NCBI GenBank assembly: GCA_030039815.1
Contig: JASHUW010000239.1
Location: 1-5,889 of the forward strand
Length of the DNA: 5,889 bases
Reading direction: 5' to 3'
From: Alphaproteobacteria bacterium
GTDB lineage: Bacteria > Pseudomonadota > Alphaproteobacteria > ATCC43930 > CGMCC-115725
Under the pieces are notes generated by a model. It searched no databases and had not been told where the DNA came from. It was given only the letters and a program-made list of their open reading frames with translations. The position numbers and the translations under genes are program-made. Below are positions 1 to 5,156 of this stretch, in pieces (positions within the stretch are counted from its first letter, which is position 1; each line of letters begins with the position of its first letter).

Positions 1-1
1 C

Positions 2-286
2 GTCAATCCGTTCCCAACCGGCCCGCTTTCCGACCCGAAAGCCAAGGACCCCGGGCCACGCGTGGCGATCTGCTACAACCCGCTCAAGACTTCGGAGCAG
101 AAGGTGCAGCAGCTGGGTCAGGCGCAGTGCGTCGGCGATGCCACGGCCGAGCTCGTCAGCACCGACTACCGGCTCGACGATTGCCCGATGCTCACCCCGG
201 GCCGCGCCACGTTCGTCTGCAAGCCGAAACCCAAACCGCCGACCCCACCGGCGGCGCCCGCTTCGCCGGCGCCCACGTCGAAGTGA
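2..286 (+). CDS. Hypothetical four-cysteine protein, C-terminal part (5' truncated)
   Basis: This is an open frame from the window edge to a TGA at 284-286, giving 94 visible residues; the true start lies upstream. The visible part has four cysteines (visible residues 24, 43, 61 and 73), spaced 19, 18 and 12 apart. Around them are the readable segments AICYNPLKT, DDCPMLTPGRATFVC and a low-complexity Lys-Pro/Pro-Ala tail ending in PTSK. Paired cysteines and a proline-rich C-terminus suggest an exported periplasmic or envelope protein, possibly a lipoprotein, but the N-terminus that would show a signal peptide is missing. A GTG at 62 could be called as a start, but the frame stays open to the edge and the first cysteine lies just after it, so truncation is the better reading. 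It resembles small conserved alphaproteobacterial proteins of unknown function; I assign none. Confidence 0.6.
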   Translation, partial: VNPFPTGPLSDPKAKDPGPRVAICYNPLKTSEQKVQQLGQAQCVGDATAELVSTDYRLDDCPMLTPGRATFVCKPKPKPPTPPAAPASPAPTSK

Positions 287-335
287 TCGGCAATCAAGCG
301 GCGCGACACACCGCCCAATGGCGCAACGCCGCCGA

Positions 336-341
336 TATGAT
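336..341 (+). promoter_or_regulatory. Possible -10 element (TATGAT) ahead of hemA
   Basis: TATGAT matches the sigma-70 -10 consensus at five of six positions. It sits in the only AT-rich patch (about 335-349) of the 87-bp gap between the four-cysteine gene and hemA. A start site near 348 would give a leader of about 25 nt. No convincing -35 hexamer lies 16-18 bp upstream, so this is a weak call. Confidence 0.25.
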
Positions 342-373
342 ATCTTTAATGCTCTTCTGAGATCGTCACGAAG

Positions 374-1594
374 ATGAATTTCGACACATTTTTCAAAGAA
401 CGGCTGGACGCGCTGCACAGCGAAGGGCGCTATCGGGTATTCGCCGATCTAGAGCGGCGGCGTGGCGATTTCCCGCGCGCCTTCGATCACCGCATCGGTG
501 TCGACGTCACCGTGTGGTGCTCCAACGATTATCTCGGTATGGGCCAGCATCCGGCGGTGCTCGCGGCGATGGCCGCCGAGATGGAGCGGACGGGCGCCGG
601 CGCAGGCGGCACGCGCAACATTTCGGGCACGAGCCACGCGCATGTGCTGCTGGAACGCGAGCTTGCCGAACTGCACCGCCGCGAGGCGGCGCTCGTCTTC
701 ACTTCGGGCTTTGTCGCTAACGAGGCGGCGCTGTCGACACTGGCGGGCAGCATGCCGGGCATGGTGGTGTTGTCGGATGCGATGAACCATGCGTCGATGA
801 TCGCGGGCATCCGCAACAGCCGTGCCGAGCGCGTCATTTTCCGGCACAACGACACCGCGCATCTCGAAGAGCTGCTTGCGGGGCTGCCGGCCGAGCGGCC
901 GAAGCTGGTGTGCTTCGAGTCGGTCTATTCGATGGATGGCGACATCGCGCCAATCGGCGAGATTTGCGACATCGCCGACCGTTACGGCGCGATGACCTAT
1001 CTCGACGAGGTGCATGCAGTCGGGCTTTACGGCGACCATGGCGGCGGCGTCTCCGAGCGGGACGGCGTCTCCCACCGGCTGACGGTGATCCAGGGAACGC
1101 TGGCCAAGGCGTTCGGCACGATGGGCGGTTACGTCGCGGGTTCGGCGCTGATGTGCGACTTCCTGCGAGGCCACGCGCCGGGTTTCATCTTTACCTCCTC
1201 GATGCCGCCGCTGGTCGCGGCGGGTGCGCTCGCCGCGATCCGCCATTTGCGGGAAAGCCAGGCCGAGCGGGCCCGGCATCAGGAGCGGGTCGCCACCGTG
1301 AAGCGGCGGCTCAGCGAAGCAAGGCTGCCGCTGATGCCGTCGACCAGCCACATCGTACCGGTGATGGTCGGCGACGCGGCGCTGTGCCGGATGGCGTCGG
1401 ACCTGCTGCTGCAGCACCACCAGATCTACGTCCAGCCGATCAACTATCCGACCGTGCCGCGCGGCACCGAGCGGCTGCGCCTGACCCCGACGCCGCTGCA
1501 CAGCGATGCCGATATCGATGCGCTGATGGCCGCGTTCGAGGATGTGTGGCAGCTGCTGCAGTTGCCAAAGGTGCGCGAGAACGCAGGCGGCTAG
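374..1594 (+). CDS. hemA: 5-aminolevulinate synthase (C4 / Shemin pathway)
   Basis: This PLP enzyme condenses glycine with succinyl-CoA to 5-aminolevulinate, CO2 and CoA, the committed step of haem synthesis in alphaproteobacteria; it acts in the cytosol. The 406-residue length is normal for the family. Visible landmarks of the alpha-oxoamine synthase fold are the N-terminal GRYR (18-21), CSNDYLGM (49-56), GAGAGGTRNISGT (74-86), His139 in MNHAS (PLP-stacking position), YSMDGD (185-190), DEVHAVGLYG (211-220) with Asp211 and His214 contacting PLP, and the Schiff-base lysine Lys245 in GTLAKAFGTMGGY. NYPTVPRGTERLRLTPTP (357-374) is the typical C-terminal signature, which separates ALAS from KBL and BioF relatives. 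ATG 374 is chosen because the frame carries a stop at 338-340 and the protein start aligns with the family. The Shine-Dalgarno is poor (ACGAAG). No Cys-Pro haem-regulatory motif is present. Its TAG stop overlaps that of the convergent gene. Confidence 0.97.
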   Translation: MNFDTFFKERLDALHSEGRYRVFADLERRRGDFPRAFDHRIGVDVTVWCSNDYLGMGQHPAVLAAMAAEMERTGAGAGGTRNISGTSHAHVLLERELAELHRREAALVFTSGFVANEAALSTLAGSMPGMVVLSDAMNHASMIAGIRNSRAERVIFRHNDTAHLEELLAGLPAERPKLVCFESVYSMDGDIAPIGEICDIADRYGAMTYLDEVHAVGLYGDHGGGVSERDGVSHRLTVIQGTLAKAFGTMGGYVAGSALMCDFLRGHAPGFIFTSSMPPLVAAGALAAIRHLRESQAERARHQERVATVKRRLSEARLPLMPSTSHIVPVMVGDAALCRMASDLLLQHHQIYVQPINYPTVPRGTERLRLTPTPLHSDADIDALMAAFEDVWQLLQLPKVRENAGG

Positions 1595-1833
1595 TGATCG
1601 AGGTCGCCGCGCGGCGGCAGGTTTCCCTGCGCGAGGCACTGCTTCATCGCGTTGTCGCGCTTGGCATTGGATTCTGGCGTGTAGTCCGGAAACTGCCGTT
1701 GCGCGGCAGCGGCGCAGCGGTCCGACGCCGACCAATTATTCATCATGCCATGGCCGTTGATGCTCGTCGCCATGGCGGCTGACGGAACTGACGGCGCGAG
1801 CAGAAGAGCGACCAGAGCGGTGCGTCGGATCAT
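1591..1833 (-). CDS. Small exported hypothetical protein with two cysteines
   Basis: This is an 80-residue protein read on the minus strand from ATG 1833-1831 to TAG 1593-1591. Residues 1-22 form a clear Sec signal peptide: positively charged MIRR, the hydrophobic core TALVALLLAP, and a probable signal peptidase I site after AMA (22/23). The mature part would be about 58 residues, with Cys40 and Cys66 able to form one disulfide in the periplasm. Readable motifs include NGHGMMNNWSASDRC and KRDNAMKQCLAQGNLPPRG. An AAGGA ribosome site seven bases upstream supports this start over the much longer frame that stays open across the GST gene. I do not recognise a family and assign no function. It is transcribed away from the GST gene and converges on hemA with overlapping stop codons. 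The signal peptide and the Shine-Dalgarno make a real gene likely. Confidence 0.72.
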   Translation of the reverse strand: MIRRTALVALLLAPSVPSAAMATSINGHGMMNNWSASDRCAAAAQRQFPDYTPESNAKRDNAMKQCLAQGNLPPRGDLDH

Positions 1834-1840
1834 CGCTCGT

Positions 1841-1845
1841 TCCTT
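1841..1845 (-). promoter_or_regulatory. Ribosome binding site of the small exported protein
   Basis: On the minus strand this reads AAGGA, seven bases ahead of the ATG at 1833-1831. It is the main evidence for choosing this internal start over the longer antisense frame that continues upstream across the GST gene. Confidence 0.6.
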
Positions 1846-1872
1846 TTGACGGCCAACGACCGGTTCGGCGCC

Positions 1873-1878
1873 AATATA
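1873..1878 (-). promoter_or_regulatory. Possible -10 element (TATATT) for the small minus-strand gene
   Basis: Read on the minus strand this is TATATT, five of six to the consensus, in the divergent 1834-1956 intergenic region. A start site about 7 bases downstream would leave a leader of roughly 33 nt before the ATG at 1833. The corresponding -35 (around 1896-1901, TGCCCG) is poor. The plus-strand TTGACG at 1846-1851 has no correctly spaced -10, so I could not identify a promoter for the GST gene in this region. Confidence 0.3.
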
Positions 1879-1946
1879 CACCCAATGACCGCCTCCGGGC
1901 AGTTGCGCTCGCCGAAAAACTGAGGCTCCATGCGCCGGCGCGGAGC

Positions 1947-1953
1947 GGAGGGG
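1947..1953 (+). promoter_or_regulatory. Shine-Dalgarno deciding the GST start
   Basis: GGAGGGG ends three bases before ATG 1957 (five bases from its GGAGG core). This places the GST start at 1957 and not at the in-frame ATG at 1930, which would add nine residues (MRRRGAEGI) not expected in the family. Confidence 0.7.
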
Positions 1954-1956
1954 ATC

Positions 1957-2580
1957 ATGCTGAAGATCTGGGGCCGGACGACGTCGTCGAATGTGCAGAA
2001 GGTGCTGTGGACCTGCGCGGAACTCAACATCGCCTACGACCGGGTCGATCATGGCGGGCCGTTCGGCGGCAATCGCGACCCCGAATACCTGAAGCTGAAC
2101 CCGAACGGGCTGGTGCCGACGGTCATCGACGGCGATCTGGTGATGTGGGAATCGAACACGATCTGCCGCTATCTGTGTAACACTCGCCCCAACGGCCACA
2201 GCCTTTATCCAGCCGATTTCGCCGCGCGCACCCATGTCGAGCGCTGGATGGATTGGCAGCTCTCGGTGATCGGCGCGCCGATGGGGGCGCTGTTGCAAGG
2301 GCTCGTCCGCTCGACCCCGGAAACCCGCGACCCGGCCGCGATCGAGGCGGCGCGGCGACGGGCGATCACGGCCTGGGAGATTGTCGACGACGCCCTCGCG
2401 AGCCAACCCTATCTCGGCGGCGACTCGCTGTCGCTCGCGGAGATCGTCTTGGGCACGCACATCTACCGCTGGTTCAACTATCCGATCGAGCGCCCGGTCC
2501 TCGCGCATCTGAGCGCCTGGTACGACCGTATCCGCGAGCGGCCCGGCTTCAAGAAGCACATTGTCATGCCGATCACGTGA
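1957..2580 (+). CDS. Glutathione S-transferase family protein
   Basis: A 207-residue cytosolic protein with the two-domain GST layout. The N-terminal thioredoxin-like domain (about 1-80) opens with LKIWGRTTSSNVQKVLW, where Ser10/Ser11 fall at the usual catalytic Ser/Cys position. It carries the cis-proline motif NGLVPTVIDGD (Pro54) and Glu65-Ser66 in WESNTICRYL, which bind the gamma-glutamyl part of glutathione. The all-helical C-terminal domain (about 90-207) includes HVERWMDWQ, a helix-capping segment near SLSLAEI (158-164) and a family-like ending, YDRIRERPGFKKHI. The likely reaction is conjugation or thiol transfer with glutathione; the substrate cannot be read from sequence. It stands alone, divergent from the small exported gene and 78 bp ahead of the cytochrome genes, with no functional tie visible. 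The start at 1957 is set by a strong Shine-Dalgarno. Confidence 0.93.
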   Translation: MLKIWGRTTSSNVQKVLWTCAELNIAYDRVDHGGPFGGNRDPEYLKLNPNGLVPTVIDGDLVMWESNTICRYLCNTRPNGHSLYPADFAARTHVERWMDWQLSVIGAPMGALLQGLVRSTPETRDPAAIEAARRRAITAWEIVDDALASQPYLGGDSLSLAEIVLGTHIYRWFNYPIERPVLAHLSAWYDRIRERPGFKKHIVMPIT

Positions 2581-2644
2581 TGGTGAGGCGTCGGGCGTTT
2601 GCTTTTGCGTATCAAGCGATTAGTCTCCAAAACGCGTAAAATGC

Positions 2645-2650
2645 GGGAGA
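2645..2650 (+). promoter_or_regulatory. Ribosome binding site of the c556-type cytochrome gene
   Basis: GGGAGA lies eight bases ahead of ATG 2659 and supports that start over the in-frame upstream candidates at 2599 and 2641, which would put a charged 20-residue stretch before the signal peptide. The TAAAAT at 2637-2642 could serve as a -10, but its position would leave almost no leader and it lacks a -35, so I do not call a promoter. Confidence 0.5.
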
Positions 2651-2658
2651 ACAGGGGC

Positions 2659-3135
2659 ATGAAATTCTCTCTCAAGCTGCTGGCGCTCGGTGCGGCGCTG
2701 GCGATCGTGGCCGCCGGTTCGACCGGTGCGTTGGCGGTGGACAAGGATCAGGTCATCAAGGACCGCCAGGCGTTGATGAAGGAGCAGGGGGCGGACATGG
2801 GGGCCGTCAAGGGCTTCCTCGACGGCAAGAACGACCAGGCGAAAGCGGTCTCGGCCGCAACCGACCTCACCGAGACGATGAAGAAGATCCCCGACGTTTT
2901 CCCGCCCGACACTGGCGGCCCCAGCCCCGACGGCAAGTACGCGACGAAGCCAGAAATCTGGACCGACGCGAAGGGCTTCGAGGCGGCGGTCAGCACCGCG
3001 GCGGAAAAGGCGAATGCGCTGCTCGCCGCGGCCAAGGGCGGTGACCAGGCGGCCATCCAGACCGCGTTCGGCGATCTCGGGAAGAACGGCTGTGGCGGTT
3101 GCCACGAGAAGTTCCGGGAGGAGATCAAGAAATAA
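2659..3135 (+). CDS. Periplasmic class II cytochrome c (cytochrome c' / c556 type)
   Basis: The precursor is 158 residues. Residues 1-26 are a Sec signal peptide (MKFSLKLL, then a hydrophobic Ala/Leu core, cleaved after GALA). The mature part, about 132 residues, has the four-helix-bundle pattern of class II cytochromes c, with a single C-terminal haem site C145-G-G-C148-H149 near the end (CGGCHEKFREEIKK). The N-terminal helix reads VIKDRQALMKEQGADM; Met40, about 14 residues into the mature chain, sits where low-spin cytochrome c556 has its axial methionine, while high-spin c' has a non-ligating residue. The central FPPDTGG and the KPEIWTDAKGFEAAV segment are also typical of c556-like proteins. 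The predicted role is periplasmic electron transfer; partners are unknown. It is followed immediately by a diheme cytochrome c gene in an overlapping or abutting arrangement, so the two are probably co-translated. Confidence 0.92.
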   Translation: MKFSLKLLALGAALAIVAAGSTGALAVDKDQVIKDRQALMKEQGADMGAVKGFLDGKNDQAKAVSAATDLTETMKKIPDVFPPDTGGPSPDGKYATKPEIWTDAKGFEAAVSTAAEKANALLAAAKGGDQAAIQTAFGDLGKNGCGGCHEKFREEIKK

Positions 3136-3995
3136 GGGCGGCCGTCGCCAGCCTTCTCCTGCTCGTTGCCTTGCTGTCGGCGGCCCCGCGAACGGGTCGC
3201 GCCGCCGACAATGCCGCCGCCATCGCTCGCGGCGCCTATCTTGCCGGTGCCGCGGGCTGCGGCGATTGCCATACCGACCGCAAGAACGGTGGCGCGCCCT
3301 ACGCCGGCGGCCGCGCTCTCGCGACCGAGTTCGGCACGATCCCCGCACCCAACATCACGCCCGATGCCGCGACCGGCATCGGTGGCTGGAGCGATGCCGA
3401 CTTTGTCCGCGCGATGCGCTGGGGGGTCGCCCCCGACGGCACGCGTTACGTGCCGGCCTTTCCGTTTCCGTATTTCGGCCGGCTGAGCGATGCGGACCTG
3501 GCCGATCTGAAAGCCTATCTCGACAGCTTGCCGCCGATATCCCACCGCGTCCGCGGGGCGGCTTCCCTGGCGTTGTTCGCTCGCGCTCGCGCCGCGATCG
3601 GCGTCGTTATGGCCGATGATTTCGGGAAACCGGCTCCATTGCCCGCCGGTGCCAGCCCGATTGCCCGCGGCGCCTACCTGGTCGCGACGGTTGGCCGTTG
3701 CGGCGATTGCCATACGCCGCTGACCTGGCTCGGCGCGCTCGCCGCCGACCGCTTCCTCGCAGGCTCGTCAGGCGGGCTCGAAGGCAGGAAGGCACCTGAC
3801 ATCACGCCGGATCCGAACCACGGGATCGGCAAGTGGAGCATGGATGACATCGTCTACCTGCTCAAGGAAGGCGGCACGCCCGATGGCGATTTCGTTGGTG
3901 GGGCGATGGCCGAGATTGTGCGCAACACCGCCCGCCTCACCGATGACGATCGCCGGGCGATCGCCGCCTATCTCAAAACCGTGCCGCCTAAGTAA
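3099..3995 (+). CDS. Exported diheme cytochrome c (two class I domains), start uncertain
   Basis: Two tandem cytochrome c domains each open with the same theme, IARGAYL followed by CGDCHT. Numbered from TTG 3099, haem sites are C54-G-D-C57-H58 and C201-G-D-C204-H205, 147 residues apart. Both domains carry an NITPD/DITPD loop and a GIGGW/GIGKW turn, as in electron-accepting cytochrome subunits of membrane dehydrogenases. Met270 in GGAMAEIVRNT is the likely sixth ligand of haem 2. Domain 1 has PAFPFPYF where relatives often have PAMPY, so its sixth ligand is unclear. A hydrophobic segment (RAAVASLLLLVALLSAAP) precedes GRAADN and acts as signal peptide. No ATG or GTG start exists in frame: TTG 3099 lies inside the upstream gene's haem motif (37-nt overlap), while ATA 3132 would give a neater signal peptide. 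No dedicated dehydrogenase gene is adjacent. Product confidence is high; start confidence is low. Confidence 0.85.
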   Translation: MPREVPGGDQEIRAAVASLLLLVALLSAAPRTGRAADNAAAIARGAYLAGAAGCGDCHTDRKNGGAPYAGGRALATEFGTIPAPNITPDAATGIGGWSDADFVRAMRWGVAPDGTRYVPAFPFPYFGRLSDADLADLKAYLDSLPPISHRVRGAASLALFARARAAIGVVMADDFGKPAPLPAGASPIARGAYLVATVGRCGDCHTPLTWLGALAADRFLAGSSGGLEGRKAPDITPDPNHGIGKWSMDDIVYLLKEGGTPDGDFVGGAMAEIVRNTARLTDDDRRAIAAYLKTVPPK

Positions 3996-4077
3996 TTGGT
4001 GTCGCGCTCTTAATTCATTCGCTGTTTCGGCGCTGGACGCTCGGTTTGCGGTTCCGCATGATGCGTGATGAAGGACC

Positions 4078-4083
4078 AGGGAG
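4078..4083 (+). promoter_or_regulatory. Ribosome binding site supporting the GTG start of the patatin gene
   Basis: AGGGAG is six bases ahead of GTG 4090. An in-frame TGA at 4069-4071 closes the frame upstream, so GTG 4090 is the first possible start and is well placed. The remaining gap back to 3996 holds a short AT-rich run (TTAATTCATT, 4010-4019) but no convincing -10/-35 pair or terminator hairpin. Confidence 0.6.
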
Positions 4084-4089
4084 CCGACA

Positions 4090-5130
4090 GTGGCGCGCGC
4101 GCGATCGGAGAAGAGCTTGGCCCGGTTCGACCGGATCGCGCTGGTTCTGTCAGGCGGTGGCGCGCTCGGCGCGTATCAGGCGGGCGCCTATGCGGCGCTG
4201 GAGAATGCCGGGGTTAGGCCGAACTGGATCGCCGGCAGTGCGATCGGGGCGGTCAACGCGGTGATCATCGCCGGCAACCTGCCGCACGAGCGCTCGTTCC
4301 GTTTGCGCCAGTTCTGGCGCGAGCTGAGCCGGCGCGTTGCGGTCCGCGCCGATGCCGGGTTCCACCAGCATCTGCGCGCCGTCATCGAGCGGGTCAGAGC
4401 GCAATGGAAGAATGGCGGCGCACCGCCGCCGCGCGAGCGCTCGGCGATCCCGACCAGCGAATTGAAGGAGCTCATCGAAGAGGTCGTCGATTTCGGCCGG
4501 ATCAACTCGGGCACGGTGCGGGTGGTGCTCGGCGCGACCAATCTCGACACCGGCGCCGAGACATTTTTCGACAACGACCGGCATGTCCTGACGATCGACC
4601 ACGTGCTCGCGAGCACCGCGCTTCCCGGGATGGCGCCGGTCGCCATCGACGGTCAGCGCTACCGTGGCGCCGCGGTCTCGGTCGCCCCGCTCGACGACGC
4701 GCGTCCGGCCGATACGCTGTGCTTCGTGATCGACGGCTACGATCCGGTGCCCGGCGCGCGCGGCGGCACGAGCCGCTCGGCGCGCGAGATCGCGGCGCTG
4801 CGGCGCAACCATGATCTGCGGCGGATGATCGCACTGGTGGGCGAGCGGATGCCGGCTGGTCTGCGGCGCGATCCCGACATCAAGAAATGCCTCGCCGAGG
4901 GCAGCGAGGCGACGATGACGATCCTGCGCCTCGTGCATGAAGGCGCGGACACCGAGCTTCCGGCGAAGATGTCGGATTTCTCCTCCGCCTCGCTGATGCG
5001 CCGCTGGCAGGCCGGCGAGAGCGATGTCGGCACCAGCCTCACCCACCCGTTATGGCTCGCGCCGCCGCCGCGCCGATTGGGCGTGGTCGTGCACGAGTTG
5101 CGCGGAGGCGTCGCCGCGCGGCCGCGGTGA
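4090..5130 (+). CDS. Patatin-like protein (DUF3734 type), catalytic dyad apparently lost
   Basis: The 346-residue protein has the patatin fold order. Strand 1 and the oxyanion loop are intact as LVLSGGGALGAYQAG (18-32). The nucleophile elbow, normally G-x-S-x-G, reads G49-S50-A51-I52-G53 followed by AVNAVIIAGN, so the expected serine is Ala51. The dyad aspartate is normally in DGG/DGA near YWDGGLVSNTPL; here the segment reads YRGAAVSVAPL (191-201), with Arg192 at the Asp position. The C-terminal region (KMSDFSSASLMRRWQAG, then a proline-rich end) matches the DUF3734 patatins common in alphaproteobacteria. Active relatives would hydrolyse acyl esters; this copy is predicted inactive as a hydrolase but is a full-length, well-formed frame, suggesting a retained binding or regulatory role. 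Ser50 could act in place of Ala51, though the geometry argues against it. No signal peptide is seen, so it is probably cytosolic. A BKACE gene follows 26 bp downstream. Confidence 0.85.
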   Translation: MARARSEKSLARFDRIALVLSGGGALGAYQAGAYAALENAGVRPNWIAGSAIGAVNAVIIAGNLPHERSFRLRQFWRELSRRVAVRADAGFHQHLRAVIERVRAQWKNGGAPPPRERSAIPTSELKELIEEVVDFGRINSGTVRVVLGATNLDTGAETFFDNDRHVLTIDHVLASTALPGMAPVAIDGQRYRGAAVSVAPLDDARPADTLCFVIDGYDPVPGARGGTSRSAREIAALRRNHDLRRMIALVGERMPAGLRRDPDIKKCLAEGSEATMTILRLVHEGADTELPAKMSDFSSASLMRRWQAGESDVGTSLTHPLWLAPPPRRLGVVVHELRGGVAARPR

Positions 5131-5144
5131 GCCGATAAGATTTT

Positions 5145-5150
5145 GGGAGG
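5145..5150 (+). promoter_or_regulatory. Strong Shine-Dalgarno of the BKACE gene
   Basis: GGGAGG, six bases ahead of ATG 5157, in the 26-bp gap after the patatin stop. The gap holds no terminator, consistent with co-transcription. Confidence 0.75.
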
Positions 5151-5156
5151 ACGCCT

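Noticed and set aside
449..1735. Long minus-strand open frame (428 codons) opposite hemA
   Set aside because: It is the antisense shadow of a GC-rich, strongly coding hemA. Its translation is Arg/His-rich with no recognisable motif, and the plus-strand protein is certain.
910..1782. Plus-strand frame of 290 codons inside and past hemA
   Set aside because: Arg/Ala-rich out-of-frame translation overlapping hemA, with no domain signature.
1834..2559. Upstream extension of the small minus-strand gene to 322 codons, opposite the GST gene
   Set aside because: The extension is Arg/Asp-rich low-complexity shadow sequence. The internal ATG at 1833 has a ribosome site and starts a textbook signal peptide.
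2748..3713. Minus-strand open frame opposite both cytochrome genes
   Set aside because: No motifs, skewed composition, and it runs antisense across two genes with unmistakable CXXCH sites.
3222..3716. Near-identical DNA stretches around the two CGDCHT sites (17 identical bases) as a possible DNA repeat
   Set aside because: They are explained by the tandem duplication of the haem-binding domain within one protein; the DNA between the copies has diverged.
4041..4056. Short inverted repeat GCGGTTCCGC after the diheme cytochrome gene as a terminator
   Set aside because: The stem is only four base pairs with a two-base loop and no U-run follows, so it does not qualify.
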